A stretch of 64,000 nucleotides of DNA, taken from NCBI GenBank assembly GCA_949825065.1, contig OX463848.1:25816699-25880698 (forward strand). Direction: 5' to 3'. Below the pieces are notes generated by a model. The model made no database searches and had not been told where the DNA came from. It was given only the letters and a program-made list of their open reading frames with translations. A program made the position numbers and the translations under genes. This DNA comes from Odontocerum albicorne. Taxonomy: Eukaryota; Arthropoda; Insecta; Trichoptera; Odontoceridae. Positions 33,386 to 46,175 of the stretch are shown here, piece by piece (the first letter of the stretch is position 1; the number at the start of each line of letters is the position of its first letter).

Positions 33386-33769
33386 TTCATCAGATGTCGT
33401 GTTCGTATATACCTACATATAAGCGATGGTTTCCAACTTCTGAAACCACATACGGCATCCATCATTTGACCAAATCGCTTTCGGGTATTTGCCAACTGGA
33501 ATAGTCCTGCTCTAAAGCCCGCCCTATTCTGGATATTCTTCTGCCAGGTGAACATATTCCTACTAAGCCATCACCGCTTCGGATATTTGAATTTTTTTTT
33601 TATTTTAAGCAACGCAAATATGCTTAGCATATTATGATATAACAGATTAATATAAAAAGAGCCCATACGATTTTTGAAGTAAAATTTGGAAATTTTAAAT
33701 CAATATTAGACAGTATCAAAATCTGCTAAGATGACAGTCAAACTTTATGAATGGGAGTGAAAGTGAAAA
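33386..33769. other. AT-rich intergenic interval
   Basis: No supported feature. Confidence 0.3.
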
Positions 33770-34190
33770 AGACTGAAAGGAGAGAAAATAAATGCTGTAG
33801 AAATGTGTGCACTTAGAAGAATATATTAGGTGATAATATATGACAGAATACGAAACGAAGGGATTAGGGATGAATATGAAATTAAGGATAAATGTATTAA
33901 GGAAGATAACAAAGTGCACTCATATATGTGTTAGGCACGTAGAATAAATTAATGAAGAATGATTAATAAAACAAATATACAATGCTAAAGTAAGTGGAAA
34001 TCGTGGTAGAAAAAGAACAAGGAAAGTATAATTTGATCAAGAGAATAATATTTTGAAAGAAGGAAATGTGCAAAAAGAAGTAAGAGAAATCGTATACGCT
34101 ATGAAAATATATGGATGTGGATGAGGCGAAATATGTATGTCGAGATGGAAAAGTCCGGCGCTTTGACTGTCTGCCTCCTAAAAACAAAAC
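33770..34190 (+). mobile_element. Non-LTR retrotransposon 3' relic (family K)
   Basis: The plus strand shows GNRGRKRTRKV and ILKEGNVQKEVREIVYAMKI in sequential frames, then GGATGTGGATGAGGCG, the same C-terminus and 3' segment as at 19125-19500 and 59400-59650. Confidence 0.6.
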
Positions 34191-36849
34191 GTATTGAAGA
34201 TTCGGTTCTATCCGTGGTTTTAGATATCCACTGAAGATCTTGGAACGTATCCCCCGCGGACAAAGGGGGACTAATGTACATATACATTGAATTATGTTTA
34301 CATAAGATAAAATGACCGTCACATTCAAGCGGTTTTATACCTTCATATTAAACATTTACCGACAAAGCGTAAGCAAAAATGGTTTATATTTATATAAAAA
34401 CAGCATCAAAATGAATAAAACAAATTTCCATAAATTGAATATATCTTTACAGATCCTACTATTTTCTTTTCTTGACTCATTCTTCCTCCCTTTCTTGTCC
34501 TTATCCTTCACTTAAATTTTTTTAACGTGTTAAGATTTGATTATAATCAAAGATTCTTTCAAAACACATTTCTAGTTTTATACCCACATATTTGGGCGAT
34601 GTATTGTTACATTAAGATAATGTTTAATCCAGGCATGACTAAACTACCGCGAAGGATCATTTTTATAGGCCGCGTAGACATACAGCGTAATATCACACGG
34701 TATAAAATATTGTACATTGGCATAACCTAGTGGACAAAATTCATACCATAGTTCTCTGTTCTTTTTATTTTATTTTAAAATAAGTATTTAGTTACATCTC
34801 TATGAAACGATTCTAGAATTTTATCATCAGTAAACACAGAAAAATATATTTGCTTGAAAGAATGAGCAATGAAAATACTTGATCAACTCAATATGTGAAA
34901 GCACTCCCTCAATAATGAATATCAATAAAAAACAATTAGATTAAGTGGTGCTCAATAGGAAACGATATTAAGAATGTCAATTACAAGTATGCAGTCTGAC
35001 ATGAAAAATTTGACTGTTGATACAAGCAGATTAATTGTTCTCACTGATTATTTTTTAACTAATTGTTATTGATTGATCTAACAGTTATAATGAGAGGCAT
35101 AATTATTGATTTGTAATAAATCAATATTTCGTTTTCATTGAAACGTAGATTTTTTTTGTGTTTTTGGCCGCGACAGCTTGTCAGGCAGAAATACCCTCCA
35201 GGTAAAAAAAATTACCATGCCTGTTATAAACTGTATTATTTCTCTAATAAAAGATGAAACAACCCAAAAATATGGCTTTTATAAAATAAGCTATTACTTG
35301 TTCGCGTAACACCAATTTGTTTTAATTTGAATGTTTTGAATCACATTTATGCACATATTTTGCAGACTTCAAATTTCGAGCTGACATTGTTTTAAACATT
35401 CATCAAGTATCTGTGTACTTAACTGTTTATCGATGATCCACTCATACAGAGATGATCCACTCATACGTTGGCATTTTCAGTATTTTACTGACCATGCTTA
35501 TATGCTCTAGAACCAATTACGAACTAACATTGTGATCATATCAACATTTAATATGCCCATCTAACAACATTCCTTTTAGTGATCTAGCGTAATTTTCCCT
35601 TAGCTTTTCTTATTCATTTTTCCTATCTTTCTTAAAGTAGACGTCGTTGTTTTGTTCTCATACTTTAATCGTACACATATATTATGATTTTTCTCATTTG
35701 ATAATGACATTAAGAACAAGTCAAGTTTGATATATTTTTAAGATGTTTAATTTTTACGACATGGGAAGAGCTCGTTTACACCTATATTAAAAAAACTAAA
35801 ATATTAAAAGAAAAACTTCTGTAGAATGTTTATGTTTATTTATTTAGACACTTTCTTGTGAAGTATACAAATGGCACGTTTACTGCCGCGTCTCTTCCAA
35901 CAAACCAGACAAAATTTACGATATAATTTTAACCGCTGTTTTTTTAACTCTACAACGACATTTAAGCAATTATTGAGTGTTCTTTTTTTATTAAATTTAT
36001 TAAGTTTAAAAAATATTGACTATATTTAATCTCACTAACTTACATTTAATATCCGAGAACGTACATTTACATTTTCCCACTTCAATATTTCTTAAATCTA
36101 TCCTTAACATACAAAATACATAGATAACAAAATTCCCGATGCTCTCTACTTCTTTAATACTGTTTGACATTTCGTTAAAAAGTTACACTGAAATTAATGT
36201 TAACCTTTTGTAATTTTGATTTTTGTAAGCCAAAAATCATCGTGACATCTCGTGGAATAGATATACTATATATGTAGACCTCCTTATTATATCGTACATC
36301 ACATATTTTTAATCATACTTTTGTCAAGTAATTATGTAACTTAAAAATATAGACTAATAATAAATTAAAAATTAAACATAGTTTTAACTTGCGCATATAA
36401 TAATTTATAAAGCATGTTCTTCATTATATTTGATTTGCGTCATTTTAAAAGAGTTCTCACAACTTTTTTCTGTTCAATATGAAGTTTCCGAAACTGTGTT
36501 TGATTGTTCTAAAAAACTTGAATAATACTTTGGATTCCAATTGGGTTCAATTTTGTGGAGTTTAGCCACATAGACTACACTCAAGCGTGTACGTATCATT
36601 GGCATAAATACGCATGAATAAACACAAAATAGATAATATTTATTTTTATTTCCCGTGTGTTTCACTAAAAAAAGGTACATGATATATTTTCACGTATTTA
36701 TCAGGGCCATCTTAAGAAAATTTGTCGCCTCTAGTTCTTGCTGTAAACTTTAATTTAAATAATGTGAAAAGAATGGATTATTCAAGAATTCCGTACTCAA
36801 CCGAAACCTCTTTGGCTGCCTTTGATATATATACTAACCCTAACTAAAG
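34191..36849. other. AT-rich intergenic interval
   Basis: No gene recognised over 2.6 kb. A short direct repeat, GATGATCCACTCATAC, occurs twice near 35434 and 35452. Confidence 0.35.
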
Positions 36850-37600
36850 GACCTTAACGAACATTCATATACAATACAATACAGACTCAGCAGACACACA
36901 TGACACGCATGGCAACTAATGAAATGTTCACCATCCTTAGAGTTAAAACCTCTTTTTCACAAAGGCAATATGCTTATTTGGCTCCCATTACATACAATGG
37001 CGTGCCGACTTCAATAAAGGTAAAGGTAGGAAAACCATTTAGACAGTCGATCGGAGCGTGGTTGTTATTGCGACAGGATTTTGAGTACTTGGGCTTTCAG
37101 GATGAATGACGAGTGGAAGGGATTTATGTGAGCTCGTGAGTGTGGGTTTCTTCTTGTTGTTTTAATTTTGGTTGTTTTTGTATTTGTGTTTCTGTGTATT
37201 TTTTTTGTTTTAATTTTTGTTTTGATTTTTATTCTTATGATTGTGTGCTGTATAGTGTGGGATGAATATTTTTGGTCTTTCTGGAGTGATGATGTGTGAG
37301 GAGTTGAATTTCACAAGATGTTTCCAGTTGTAGTTGAGTGTCACTGTCAGGTTGATGAGAGCGTGCAACGGGGTTTTGTTTTTGTGTAATCAAAAATCGG
37401 AAAGAAGTATCAATTTATTTTTTTCATGCTAAATATCCTCAGTGAGATACAGGCAAAAGCCTAGTTTACTGGGGATACGACAAATGAAAGGCAACAAACC
37501 CAGATCCATTAAAATTGTATGTCCAAATCAAATTATCTGTTGTTTTTCTCAAATTCTGTATATTTCTTGTCATGTGTAATAATAAATAAATAAATACACC
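36850..37600 (+). mobile_element. Non-LTR retrotransposon 3' end (family J)
   Basis: The last coding stretch reads SFSQRQYAYLAPITYNGVPT, then KPFRQSIGAWLL, the typical C-terminal end of a LINE reverse transcriptase protein. A 3' untranslated region of about 480 bp follows and ends in an AATAAATAAATA run. Parts recur at 52504-52590 and 60326-60600, the latter with CCTAGTTTACTGGGGA and AACAAACCCAGATCCATT. Confidence 0.75.
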
Positions 37601-38459
37601 GAATGTTCTGATGGTTTTTTTACAGTTGTATTATTCCGCCTGTCTGTCTCCATTTCTAGTTTGTACACGGTTCAACCTTATGCAAATATTTGTAGGAATA
37701 TCAAACCTCGGCACTTGTTTTATTGATTCGTCAATAAGTTCACTGCTGTATGCTTGATTAGGTCTATAATTAATTGACAGTTGATTTTGCAGGCGCTACA
37801 AAAATTGTTCGTCTAGCAGAAAATGTATTTAGATACCATGTTCCTATTAAGGTAGGCAAAGAGAAGATACCTCTACTTCATTATATCCTGAATTATATAT
37901 TTTGGCTCTGACATGTTCTTAATTCTGGCTTTTTATACAAACGACCGTTAACAGCTTATAATCTTCCAGGGATTTATTTTTCCTTTCGAATCCCTGGATG
38001 ATTTTTTACATTGAGGAAGCACATTCAAGACATTGAAGAAGCACATAATTGGTCACAAGCCAGGTAAGAAACTTCATCGTTATCATTCCATATCGAACAA
38101 ATGGTTACTATAAAACGTTTCGGTCCAGGTCAGTTCATAGCCTAGTATACCATATACTCCAATGTTAGGCTAAGACTTTGAATATCTCTATCGTTACACC
38201 GGTGTTTGGTGTATAACATAGTTTATAAATAAAATAGCTAATTTTAATACATTCAAGTGTATATAACAATGCATCATAAATTATGAATCACCATAATTAC
38301 CAACTTTTTTTATAATTCTTATGATTCTTCCGGAATAATTCATTTTATCTGCATTCATTAACTAAACTCCAATATGTACACAAGAACAGTCTAAAAAATA
38401 TGCCTAATGTTAGTAAATGCATTTTGGAAGAAAATTTATATTGTGAGAAGATGACTCAC
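37601..38459. other. AT-rich intergenic interval
   Basis: No supported feature. Confidence 0.3.
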
Positions 38460-38935
38460 AGGAAGCAATAGTATGTTAATGCGGTGAAGATCCCTCATAC
38501 GAGTACTAGAATATTACTAATACGGAAAGATACCTAATGCGGCAATATGATTAATGCTGGGAAAAGCCTAAGTAGGAAGATACGTAATACTGAAAGATAC
38601 CTAATACGGAAAGATACCTAATGCGGAAATATAATTAATTCGGGATAGTGCCTAAAATGTAGGAAGATACTTAATTCGGAAAGATACCTAATGCGGAAAT
38701 ATAATTAATTCGGGAAAATGCCTAATGCTGCAATATAATTAATGTGTAAAAATGTCATATGCAGGAGTATGATGGGGGAAGTAAATAACGGCAAGGTATC
38801 TTTGGTAAAGATATCTAGTGAAGGAAGATGCCTACTATAATGTAGGAAACGTGTAATGCGGGAATAAGATGAATGTGGAAAGGGGTCTAATGGGAATAAG
38901 TGCCTAATAAGGGAAGATTTCTAATGTGAAAAGAT
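38460..38935. repeat. Degenerate minisatellite
   Basis: Imperfect reiterations of GGAAAGATACCTAATGCGG and GGAAATATAATTAATTCGGG type units run through the interval, about 20 to 36 bp each. The left and right thirds are more diverged than the centre (38570-38740). Confidence 0.75.
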
Positions 38936-39789
38936 GCTTTATGGAGAAAAATGTCATGGAAAAAAATTCTTCTTACGGACCAAACCCTACACCATGGCTT
39001 TGAGTGGATTTGGTGGTGCGCTCCAGACGTTTTATCTCTTTTCTAGGACATTTTTCAAAAGAGAGGTAGAAAGAGGGAATTTCGTCACCGCACTACCGAG
39101 CACACTAAAAACCCCTGCACACTAATACCCGGCCTGTTGTATTATTACGTTATACATTGTATATAGCATAACCTTGTGAACTTGTTGGTACGTACTGGTT
39201 GGTTCTTCACGATTAGTAAAAAAATATATATATATTATAAAAAGATGGTTTACATATAAAATTACTTAAACAACAATTTTTTAACACTTTGTAAGTGGAT
39301 CGAGAAATTGAAATAAAACGCAGTGTATTTATCATGTAGCTGCTAAATAATCTTCTTAAAGTAGTGATATATAAAAAGCTGAGTAATGTATGTAGGTTTA
39401 TAAAAGGTATATAGGTTTATAAAAAAGTGCACCTATATTTAAAATTCTTTAAACAATACTTTTTCGAAGTTCGCTAATCGCTTAATCGAAAAAAAACCTT
39501 ATTAGCCACTTCTCCCCTCCCCCTCTCATGTACCTGTTATAATTAGGAAAAATGTATTTTAAACATAATTTAGTCAACTTCAACTGACGAGGAAGACGGA
39601 GGTCATTGAAACCGGTAGTGAACTCAAATAAAAGTGGTGAATAGAAGTTTTTTCAAATAAATACGTGTTATTTAAAATAAATAAGTGCTGTTTATTAATT
39701 TTTTTTTAATTATAAACATGACACCACAAAGTGAAACAAACGTATTACCTATTTAAGATTCAATTAATAAAATGCTTATGTTTAAAACA
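38936..39789. other. Intergenic interval
   Basis: A GC-richer patch at 38970-39125 is open on the plus strand but is not recognised. The rest is AT-rich with locally repeated TATAAAA-type words. Confidence 0.3.
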
Positions 39790-40080
39790 AATTAAATACA
39801 TGATCCAACCATATTTTACTTGGTCTTTCTCTACCACACCTTCCACTTACATTTGCACCGTATATTTGTTTTGTTAGTCTTTCCTCATTCATTCGTTTTA
39901 CATGATCAAACCATCTTAGAGTGCATTCCTCATCACTTCATTCTGTATTATATCGTTTGTCACCCTGTGTATTATTCTCAGTATGTATTAGGATTTTTAC
40001 GGTCTTTTTCCACGTTTCACTTTCATACGTTAAAGTGGGCACTAAAATACTGTTGTAAACTATTGTCTTAGTGGATTTTG
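39790..40080 (-). mobile_element. Family K retrotransposon relic
   Basis: The plus-strand text (TTACTTGGTCTTTCTCTACC, TTCGTTTTACATGATCAAAC) is the complement of the family K C-terminal region, and matches the minus-strand relic at 24560-25500 in order and wording. Confidence 0.6.
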
Positions 40081-40544
40081 ATATATATGATATGTATTGT
40101 ACAAAATATGAATAAAAAATGCATCCAAAAAGATTTGGGCATTAACATAAAAAGGTTCAGGCAATGCTTTATTCTTCTTCTAACAATATACCTAAAACAA
40201 ATAACATATCATTGGGAAAAAATCATCAATTTATTTTAATAAATAAAAAACTATTCTAATATTCAATCTAATACTGTGGCTCTATTCGGTTTGCTAGCTT
40301 TTATTCCAGAATATTCTTAAAATGTAGGAGAACTTTTAGGAGACGGTCGAGATCCCTGCAATAAATGGTAAGGATTGATGAAAACAGATGACGGTATAAA
40401 ATTTGAACCATCGCAGTACAAAAATAAACTTGACTGTAATCTACGAAGCCGCCTGCCTAGTCGTCAATAAATTAAGATTGCAGTCTCCTACTTTTTATGG
40501 ATGACGCGCTCTTAACAATAATATGTCCAGAATACATACATACC

Positions 40545-40870
40545 ATATCCTTGTCGGGGTATGCAAAGAGGAAAGAGCGCTCGACTTTCCTATTTCGACA
40601 CACATCGTTAGCCTCTTCCACATCCATACAACTCCTCATATAAGTGTTTGTACCGAATACAACGTGTTAAATTACACTTAACGAATATTTCGTACTTCTC
40701 TATGGCATTGAAGCATTGAAACTTACTCAGGACACCATAAAGAAACTAGAAGTTTTGAACCGTGGTGCTATCGAAGAATGCTGAGGGCCTCATGGGTTGA
40801 CCGCAATACAACATCTTGAAACAGATGAGAAATATTATCCACTATGAAATGGATCCAGTTAGAGTACTTT
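40545..40870. mobile_element. Two non-LTR relics: inverted K tail and a plus-strand RT fragment
   Basis: At 40545-40640, CCTTGTCGGGGTATGC and CTTCCACATCCATAC are the K tail in reverse. At 40690-40860 the plus strand reads LLYGIEALKLTQDTIKKLEV followed by LNRGA, the post-palm segment of another non-LTR element (usual form YG.E.W.L.....LE.F). Confidence 0.55.
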
Positions 40871-42024
40871 GGACATATACGTTTTTTGGACATATACTTT
40901 TAACATGTTTTTTCATCTACTTTGACAAAGTTATGAGATTCTTCAATCAATATTCTGAAAGAAGTGCGGGAAAATGACGATGCTCGTGCTTGCAGAATTA
41001 ACGAAACTGGTTTTATTGAAGTAATATATATTTATTCATAACTGCTACCTCAAAGGTCAAAATAACCATGATAATTACAAACTTCGAAAGCGGAGAACTT
41101 GAAAAAAAAACATATATCAAAACGAGATTCAAAAACGGTATGTGCATAATATTTACCGGTTCTCCTTACAATGAATTTGTTCTTAAATGTTCACTAAAAA
41201 TGCACCTTTATATATTTAACAACAATTAATTATATCCAAATAGAGTTACATTAGATTTCATTTGAAAAACACTTGATAATCGATACTAAGTAAACGAATG
41301 TGTAGCGTGCATTAATTGGAAAATCTCGGATAAAATCGTAATGAAATAACAATTACGAATTGGTACAACAAAGAACATTGCATATCCATTAATTATGAAA
41401 ACGATTGCCAATTTAAAAGTAATACACGATTATGAAAAAAAAAATTAAAACCTGGTAATCTGTCATCTGTCTACCCCGACAGGGAAATGGCATAATGCTA
41501 TTTATTTATTTGTTATTTTTTTAATGGCCACTACTGTACAAAAATAATCAAATATCAATTATAGTTATATTATACAAAAAATATATATATCAAAACATCA
41601 ACCACACGCTCACATCAAAACATCACAAAACAAAAAAAGATTAATATACAAAATAGAAAAAAGTATGGCACAGCACAACAAAAATAAAAAAATACTATGT
41701 ATACCCTTTTTAATTATTATAAAAACTGCTTTAAATTTATAATTATCAATTTCAATTAAAAATAAAGATAATATGTACAAGTATGTATGAAATAAAAGGG
41801 TGAACACGCATACAAAGGCGTTTTTTATTTATTTATTTAGTCTACACGTACATATGCGTATTGTATTTAAAGTTGATTGCTCAACGGTTCAGAATTATCG
41901 CTCAGTCAGTCTTCAGGGGTCACTAGTTATAAGATCGCGTTCTGTTGACTTACAGTAGGGCGTTCTTAAGAGTGGTACGTATTATCTTAGGACTCAACCA
42001 TCTGTAGTAACGAGTTTGGTGTTA
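40871..42024. other. AT-rich intergenic interval with a solo K tail
   Basis: At 41456-41500, CATCTGTCTACCCCGACAGG and ATGGCATAATG repeat the K tail motif. Otherwise no supported feature. Confidence 0.4.
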
Positions 42025-42398
42025 CATACTATTTGTTTACACACTCTTTGTCGTTGCTGAGCCTCGTAGTCTTGGACCCCCTCGCCTGTGCCGTGGAGTT
42101 TTTTGTTTATTTCTTCTTCTTTCTCGTTGAGGTGAGTGAGCTGTTGCACACCAGCAAACTCACCGGTCACCGGGGTACGGGATCTGATAGCACACTCCTG
42201 AAGTTATACGATCGGAGTACAACGGATTTTTTTTCTTTTCTGAAAGAATAGATATGACCGAAGTTATATGTATCCTTATACCCCCGAATACTAGGCGGAA
42301 AAATGCCTGTGTCATTCGAGCAGAGTAGCACAGTGCGGGGTTCGAGTCGGGACCTTAGGCACGGAAGTCCAGTACGTTGCCGCGCGGGCACATACTCG
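42025..42398 (-). mobile_element. tRNA-derived SINE (family A), near full length
   Basis: The minus strand starts GCCCGCGCGGCAACGTACTG, then the B box region GTCCCGACTCGAACCCC, TTTTTCCGCCTAGTATTCGG and GTGAGTTTGCTGGTGTGC. It ends near GCTCAGCAACGAC. It aligns along its length with the plus copy at 10066-10435. Confidence 0.8.
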
Positions 42399-42628
42399 TA
42401 CATCTCAAGTTTCACATCTCACCTCACTGTTTACACACTACATTAACTGTGTCATGTTCTTGTTTGGTGTCTTCAAGAAGACGCTCTTTGATGAAAACCT
42501 ATTTTCACGCTTTAGAGCAGCTTGTGTAAACTCTTGAAAACAATACTTTTTTAGATGTATTATCAATATTTATTAAAAAGTTTTGAAAATTTTATGGGAG
42601 GTCATATCAAGATTTATGAATATGTTAC

Positions 42629-42847
42629 TATAGTTCGGAAATTCTAGGATGAGTCCTGTGACAGCTCACAAATTTGCCCCAATACAACCATGTAACGATG
42701 TTCTGTAATTTTAATTATTTTATCAACTTTAATATAAGCCTCAATTCTAATAAATAGCAAGTTATTTAGGTAAATACATTACATAAGGTTGTATTGGGGC
42801 AAATTTGTGAGCTGTCACAGGACTCATCCTAGAATTTCCGAACTATA
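42629..42847. mobile_element. Foldback MITE with perfect 61 bp arms
   Basis: Arms at 42629-42689 and 42787-42847 are exact reverse complements over 61 bp, starting TATAGTTCGGAAATTC, separated by 97 AT-rich bases. Perfect arms imply recent insertion or arm correction. The family is not recognised. Confidence 0.92.
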
Positions 42848-43233
42848 ACAATCACATATCGGAAGATTTATAATATTTCTTTATCGTTCATCTTCCCTTG
42901 GTAAGTTTTGTGCAGTTTTTTTAACAAATGTATTTTTTTACATGTTGGGTCGTATTTATACGTAATGTAAAGGCCATAGCCATCACATTCATATATTTAC
43001 ACTGAAGTTATTTTATTATTCATATACTATGTACAATAGTATAATCTTTTAATAATTCGAGTCCGTTATAGCGTCTTTGTGGAGAGTCTACTCTCTTAAC
43101 GGTGCTAGATATAAATGTTCCTTTCAGTATTATTAGAGAAAATAAACCAATAATTTCCTTTGATACTGAGAGATTTTTCAATCTCAGCAGCTTTCTTTAC
43201 AATACGTGGGTTGTAATATTATTGTAAAGCACA
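42848..43233. other. AT-rich intergenic interval
   Basis: No supported feature. Confidence 0.3.
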
Positions 43234-43388
43234 TATAGTATCCGGTGGTAAGTAATACACATCGGGCTTAAGAAAGAGTCGTCTCTGTCGCACGGACTGA
43301 TAGCGCATCGTGCGGCAGAGACGACGCTCTACAATGCAACAGTCTCTTTTTTAAGCCCGATGTGTATTACTTACCGCCGGGTACTATA
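43234..43388. mobile_element. Foldback element with nested hairpin
   Basis: Outer arms of 38 bp (43234-43271 and 43351-43388) differ at two positions and share GTAAGTAATACACATCGGGC. Inside is a second hairpin with GTCGTCTCTG.CGCACG and its complement around a short loop. The whole is 155 bp and GC-richer than its surroundings. Confidence 0.9.
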
Positions 43389-43507
43389 CTTCGTATCTCC
43401 TTGCAGGGCTAGAGCACAAATTGCTGTTTTGGCTTTTTTGTTGTTATTCAAGCTTATGTGTATTCTGACATATGTGTTCAATACTCATGTTGGTCTACCC
43501 GATTTAA

Positions 43508-43690
43508 TTGCGAGGTGCGTGGCCGCGCGGTGACGCACTGGACTTCCATGCGGAAGGTCGTCAGTTCAAACCCCGCGCTGTGCTACACCCCTCGAACGAC
43601 ACAGCCATTTTTTCCGCCTAGTGTTCGAGGGTAAAGGGACACACATGACTACGGTTATATATATTCTTAAAAAAAAATTAAATACGTATT
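43508..43690 (+). mobile_element. tRNA-derived SINE (family A), short copy
   Basis: GGTGACGCACTGGACTTCCA (A box region) and GTCAGTTCAAACCCC (B box) start it, then TTTTTTCCGCCTAGTGTTCG. It ends in an A-run after 43668. Confidence 0.78.
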
Positions 43691-43979
43691 GGTAAGTCAT
43701 ACACTCTCGGTGCTTTACATCACTAAAATATAGAAAATAAATTTAAAAAAAAGTTAAGCCTTAATCGAGGAAAATATCATAAAGTTTTACAAATTGTTTT
43801 TCCCGTTTTAATGAAAACAACGTAATACGTTTATTAGCATTATTTTTTATTTCAGATATATGTAAAAAACTATATATCTATTTTATTGAATATCAATAAG
43901 GGAAATATTGAATTAAAATAAAGATATTAATACATTATTACTAAAAAAGACTAAATGTACAAAAATTGCGACAGCAACA
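43691..43979. other. AT-rich spacer
   Basis: No supported feature. Confidence 0.3.
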
Positions 43980-44755
43980 TAATATATCAAAGCAATTTAA
44001 ATGTTTTTTACTCTCCTAAAGTATTAATAGACGATATTTTTGCCTTATCCCCATCTTGTATAGTCTCCAGGAATATAAAAAGTCTTATTTATAAAACACT
44101 GCTAACACCTGTGTTAACTTATGTATTGGAAACTTGGACACTTCTTACAAAGCAAGAAGAAAGAATCTCCACAGAATATATTACCCAATTTATGACAATG
44201 GTCCATGGATACAGAGGTACGAGTATAACAATGAGCTTTATATCATACTATATATGCCGAAGCTAGCATAGCAAAAGTTATAAGAATTGGTCGACTCGCT
44301 GCCTTAGGTAATTACTCGTATACCGTATGCTGAATATTGACTCTGCAAGGAAGACTTTGTTCTGCTATTAAATGTGGCATAGGATAGTGGGGAGCTCAAC
44401 GCTGAGATGGCTAGGTGAATTGACTGAGAACTATCACATACTGGGAATACCGTATGCTGAATATTGACTCTGCAAGGAAGACTTTGTTCTGCTATTAAAT
44501 GTGGCATAGGACAGTGGGGAGCTCAACGCTGAGATGGCTAGGTGAATTGACTGAGAACTATCACATACTGGGAATAACCAAAAAGAGATGGAACGTTGCT
44601 CACAAAGATAGGTGACGGATCCTGAGATGGCTAGGTGAATTGACTGAGAACTATCACATACTAGGAATAACCAAAAAGAGATGGAATGTTGCTCACAAAG
44701 ATAGGTGACGGATCCTGCAGACAGCCAAGATACCTCCTGGTTGATGATGTTAAGA
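43980..44755 (+). mobile_element. Non-LTR retrotransposon relic with internal tandem duplications
   Basis: The plus strand reads LIYKTLLTPVLTYVLETWTL, the RT post-palm region, then KRWNVAHKDR and RQPRYLLVDD from the C-terminus. A 127 bp unit is duplicated (44321-44447, 44448-44574), and an overlapping 93 bp unit is duplicated too (44532-44624, 44625-44717). Confidence 0.75.
44321..44717. repeat. Overlapping tandem duplications, 127 bp x2 and 93 bp x2
   Basis: TACCGTATGCTGAATATTGA begins the 127 bp units, and AGATGGCTAGGTGAATTGAC begins the 93 bp units. The copies differ at only a few positions, so the duplications are younger than the host relic. Confidence 0.9.
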
Positions 44756-44882
44756 TCAAAATTCGTTTTATTAATGTTTAGCCAAACAAGTCAATTTTTA
44801 ACGATAGTATAACAATGTTAAAGCCTCATTGGTTCACATTTTATTTTGATGAATAATAGAATTTCGATTAAGCCTTATAATA

Positions 44883-46169
44883 GGTTAGTCAAAAAGTTTT
44901 CAAAGCGACATCTATGGAGCAGTAGAAAACCAAAATTTATACGCCATTTTAATATTTCATCTTTCGTAAGAACGTACTCAAAATTTCATTTCGATCTGTC
45001 AATTCATTCTTTGTTTACAAGCCATTTGAAGTTGACGTGTCAGTGTATTTTTTAACAATGGAAAAATCCGAATATCGTGCAGTGATTAAATTCTTTGTTT
45101 TGGAAAGTTTATCGGCTACTGAGATCCATGCAAAGATGGTGAAAGTATTAAAGGAGTCTTCTCCTTCATTTCCAACCGTTCACCGATGGGTTTTGGAGTT
45201 TAAGCGTGGCCGTACAAGCGTTGAAGACGATCCACGCTCAGGACGTCCAAAAAGTGCATCAACACCAGAAATCATAGCGAAAATACAGGATATGGTTTTG
45301 GAAGATCATTGATCGACTGTGGATGTGATAGCTGACACCATATGCATCTCACATGGAACAACATGGCATATTTTGGCTGAAGTTTTGGGTTTCAAAAAAC
45401 TGTGTGCACAATGGGTGCCGCATTTGCTAACAATGCAACAAAAACACGTTCGAATGCGACTTTCTGAGCAACATTTGGAGCAATTTCGAAAGGATAAAAA
45501 GGATTTTCTGCGTCGATTCATCACTATGGATGAGACTTGGGTCTACCACCATGATCTTGAATCAAAACAAGAGGCTAAAGAGTGGTGTGAACCAGGCACT
45601 TTGGCTCCGAAGCGAGTTCGTGTCCAGAAATCGGCCAAGAAGGTGTTAGCGTCAGTTTTTTGGGATTCAAAAGGAATTTTATTGGTAGATTATCTCCAAA
45701 CTGGTAAGACAATCAACTCTGATTATTATTGTGACCTTTTGGACCAGTTGGATGAAAAAAATTGTGAAAAAAGACCCGGTTTGCAGAAGAAAAAAATCAT
45801 TTTTCATCAAGACAATGCACCTGCTCATACAGCTCAAAAAACCATCGCGAAAATCAGTGAATTGGGGTACAAATTGTTGCAGCATCCACCCTATTCGCCA
45901 GATTTAGCTCCCTCTGACTTCTGGCTGTTCTCACACCTCAAAAAATTCCTTCGTGGAAAGCATTTTTCATCAAACGAAGAGGTTATAGCCGTCGTAGAGG
46001 AGTATTTTGCAGGCCTTCCAGAAAGTCACTTCCGTGATGGGACAACAAAGTTAGAAGATCGTTGGACCAAGTGTATTGATCTTATGGGAGACTATACTGA
46101 GCAATAAAAGTGATTTCCCCCCAAAAAAAATGTATTTTCATTTCCGCTTTCAAAAATTTTTGACTAACC
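44883..46169 (+). mobile_element. Mariner transposon, 1287 bp, near intact
   Basis: Flanked by TA on both sides (44881-44882 and 46170-46171). TIRs are GGTTAGTCAAAAAGTTTTCA and its near-complement ending TTGACTAACC. The length is canonical for mariner, and one transposase gene fills the interior. Its right end is the target site of the hAT at 46176. Confidence 0.93.
45058..46107 (+). pseudogene. Mariner transposase (DD34D) with a single nonsense codon
   Basis: The frame is 349 codons, starting MEKSEYRAVIKFFVLESL, and is interrupted once by TGA at 45310-45312, probably CGA mutated at a CpG. The catalytic triad is complete: MDETWVYHHD (Asp158), HQDNAPAHT (Asp252) and YSPDLAPSDFWLF (Asp287), with 34 residues between the last two. 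The helix-turn-helix has FPTVHRWVLEFKRGRTS and the linker WVPHLLT. This is the least decayed coding element in the window. The subfamily is not resolved. Confidence 0.93.
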
Positions 46170-46175
46170 TAGTAC

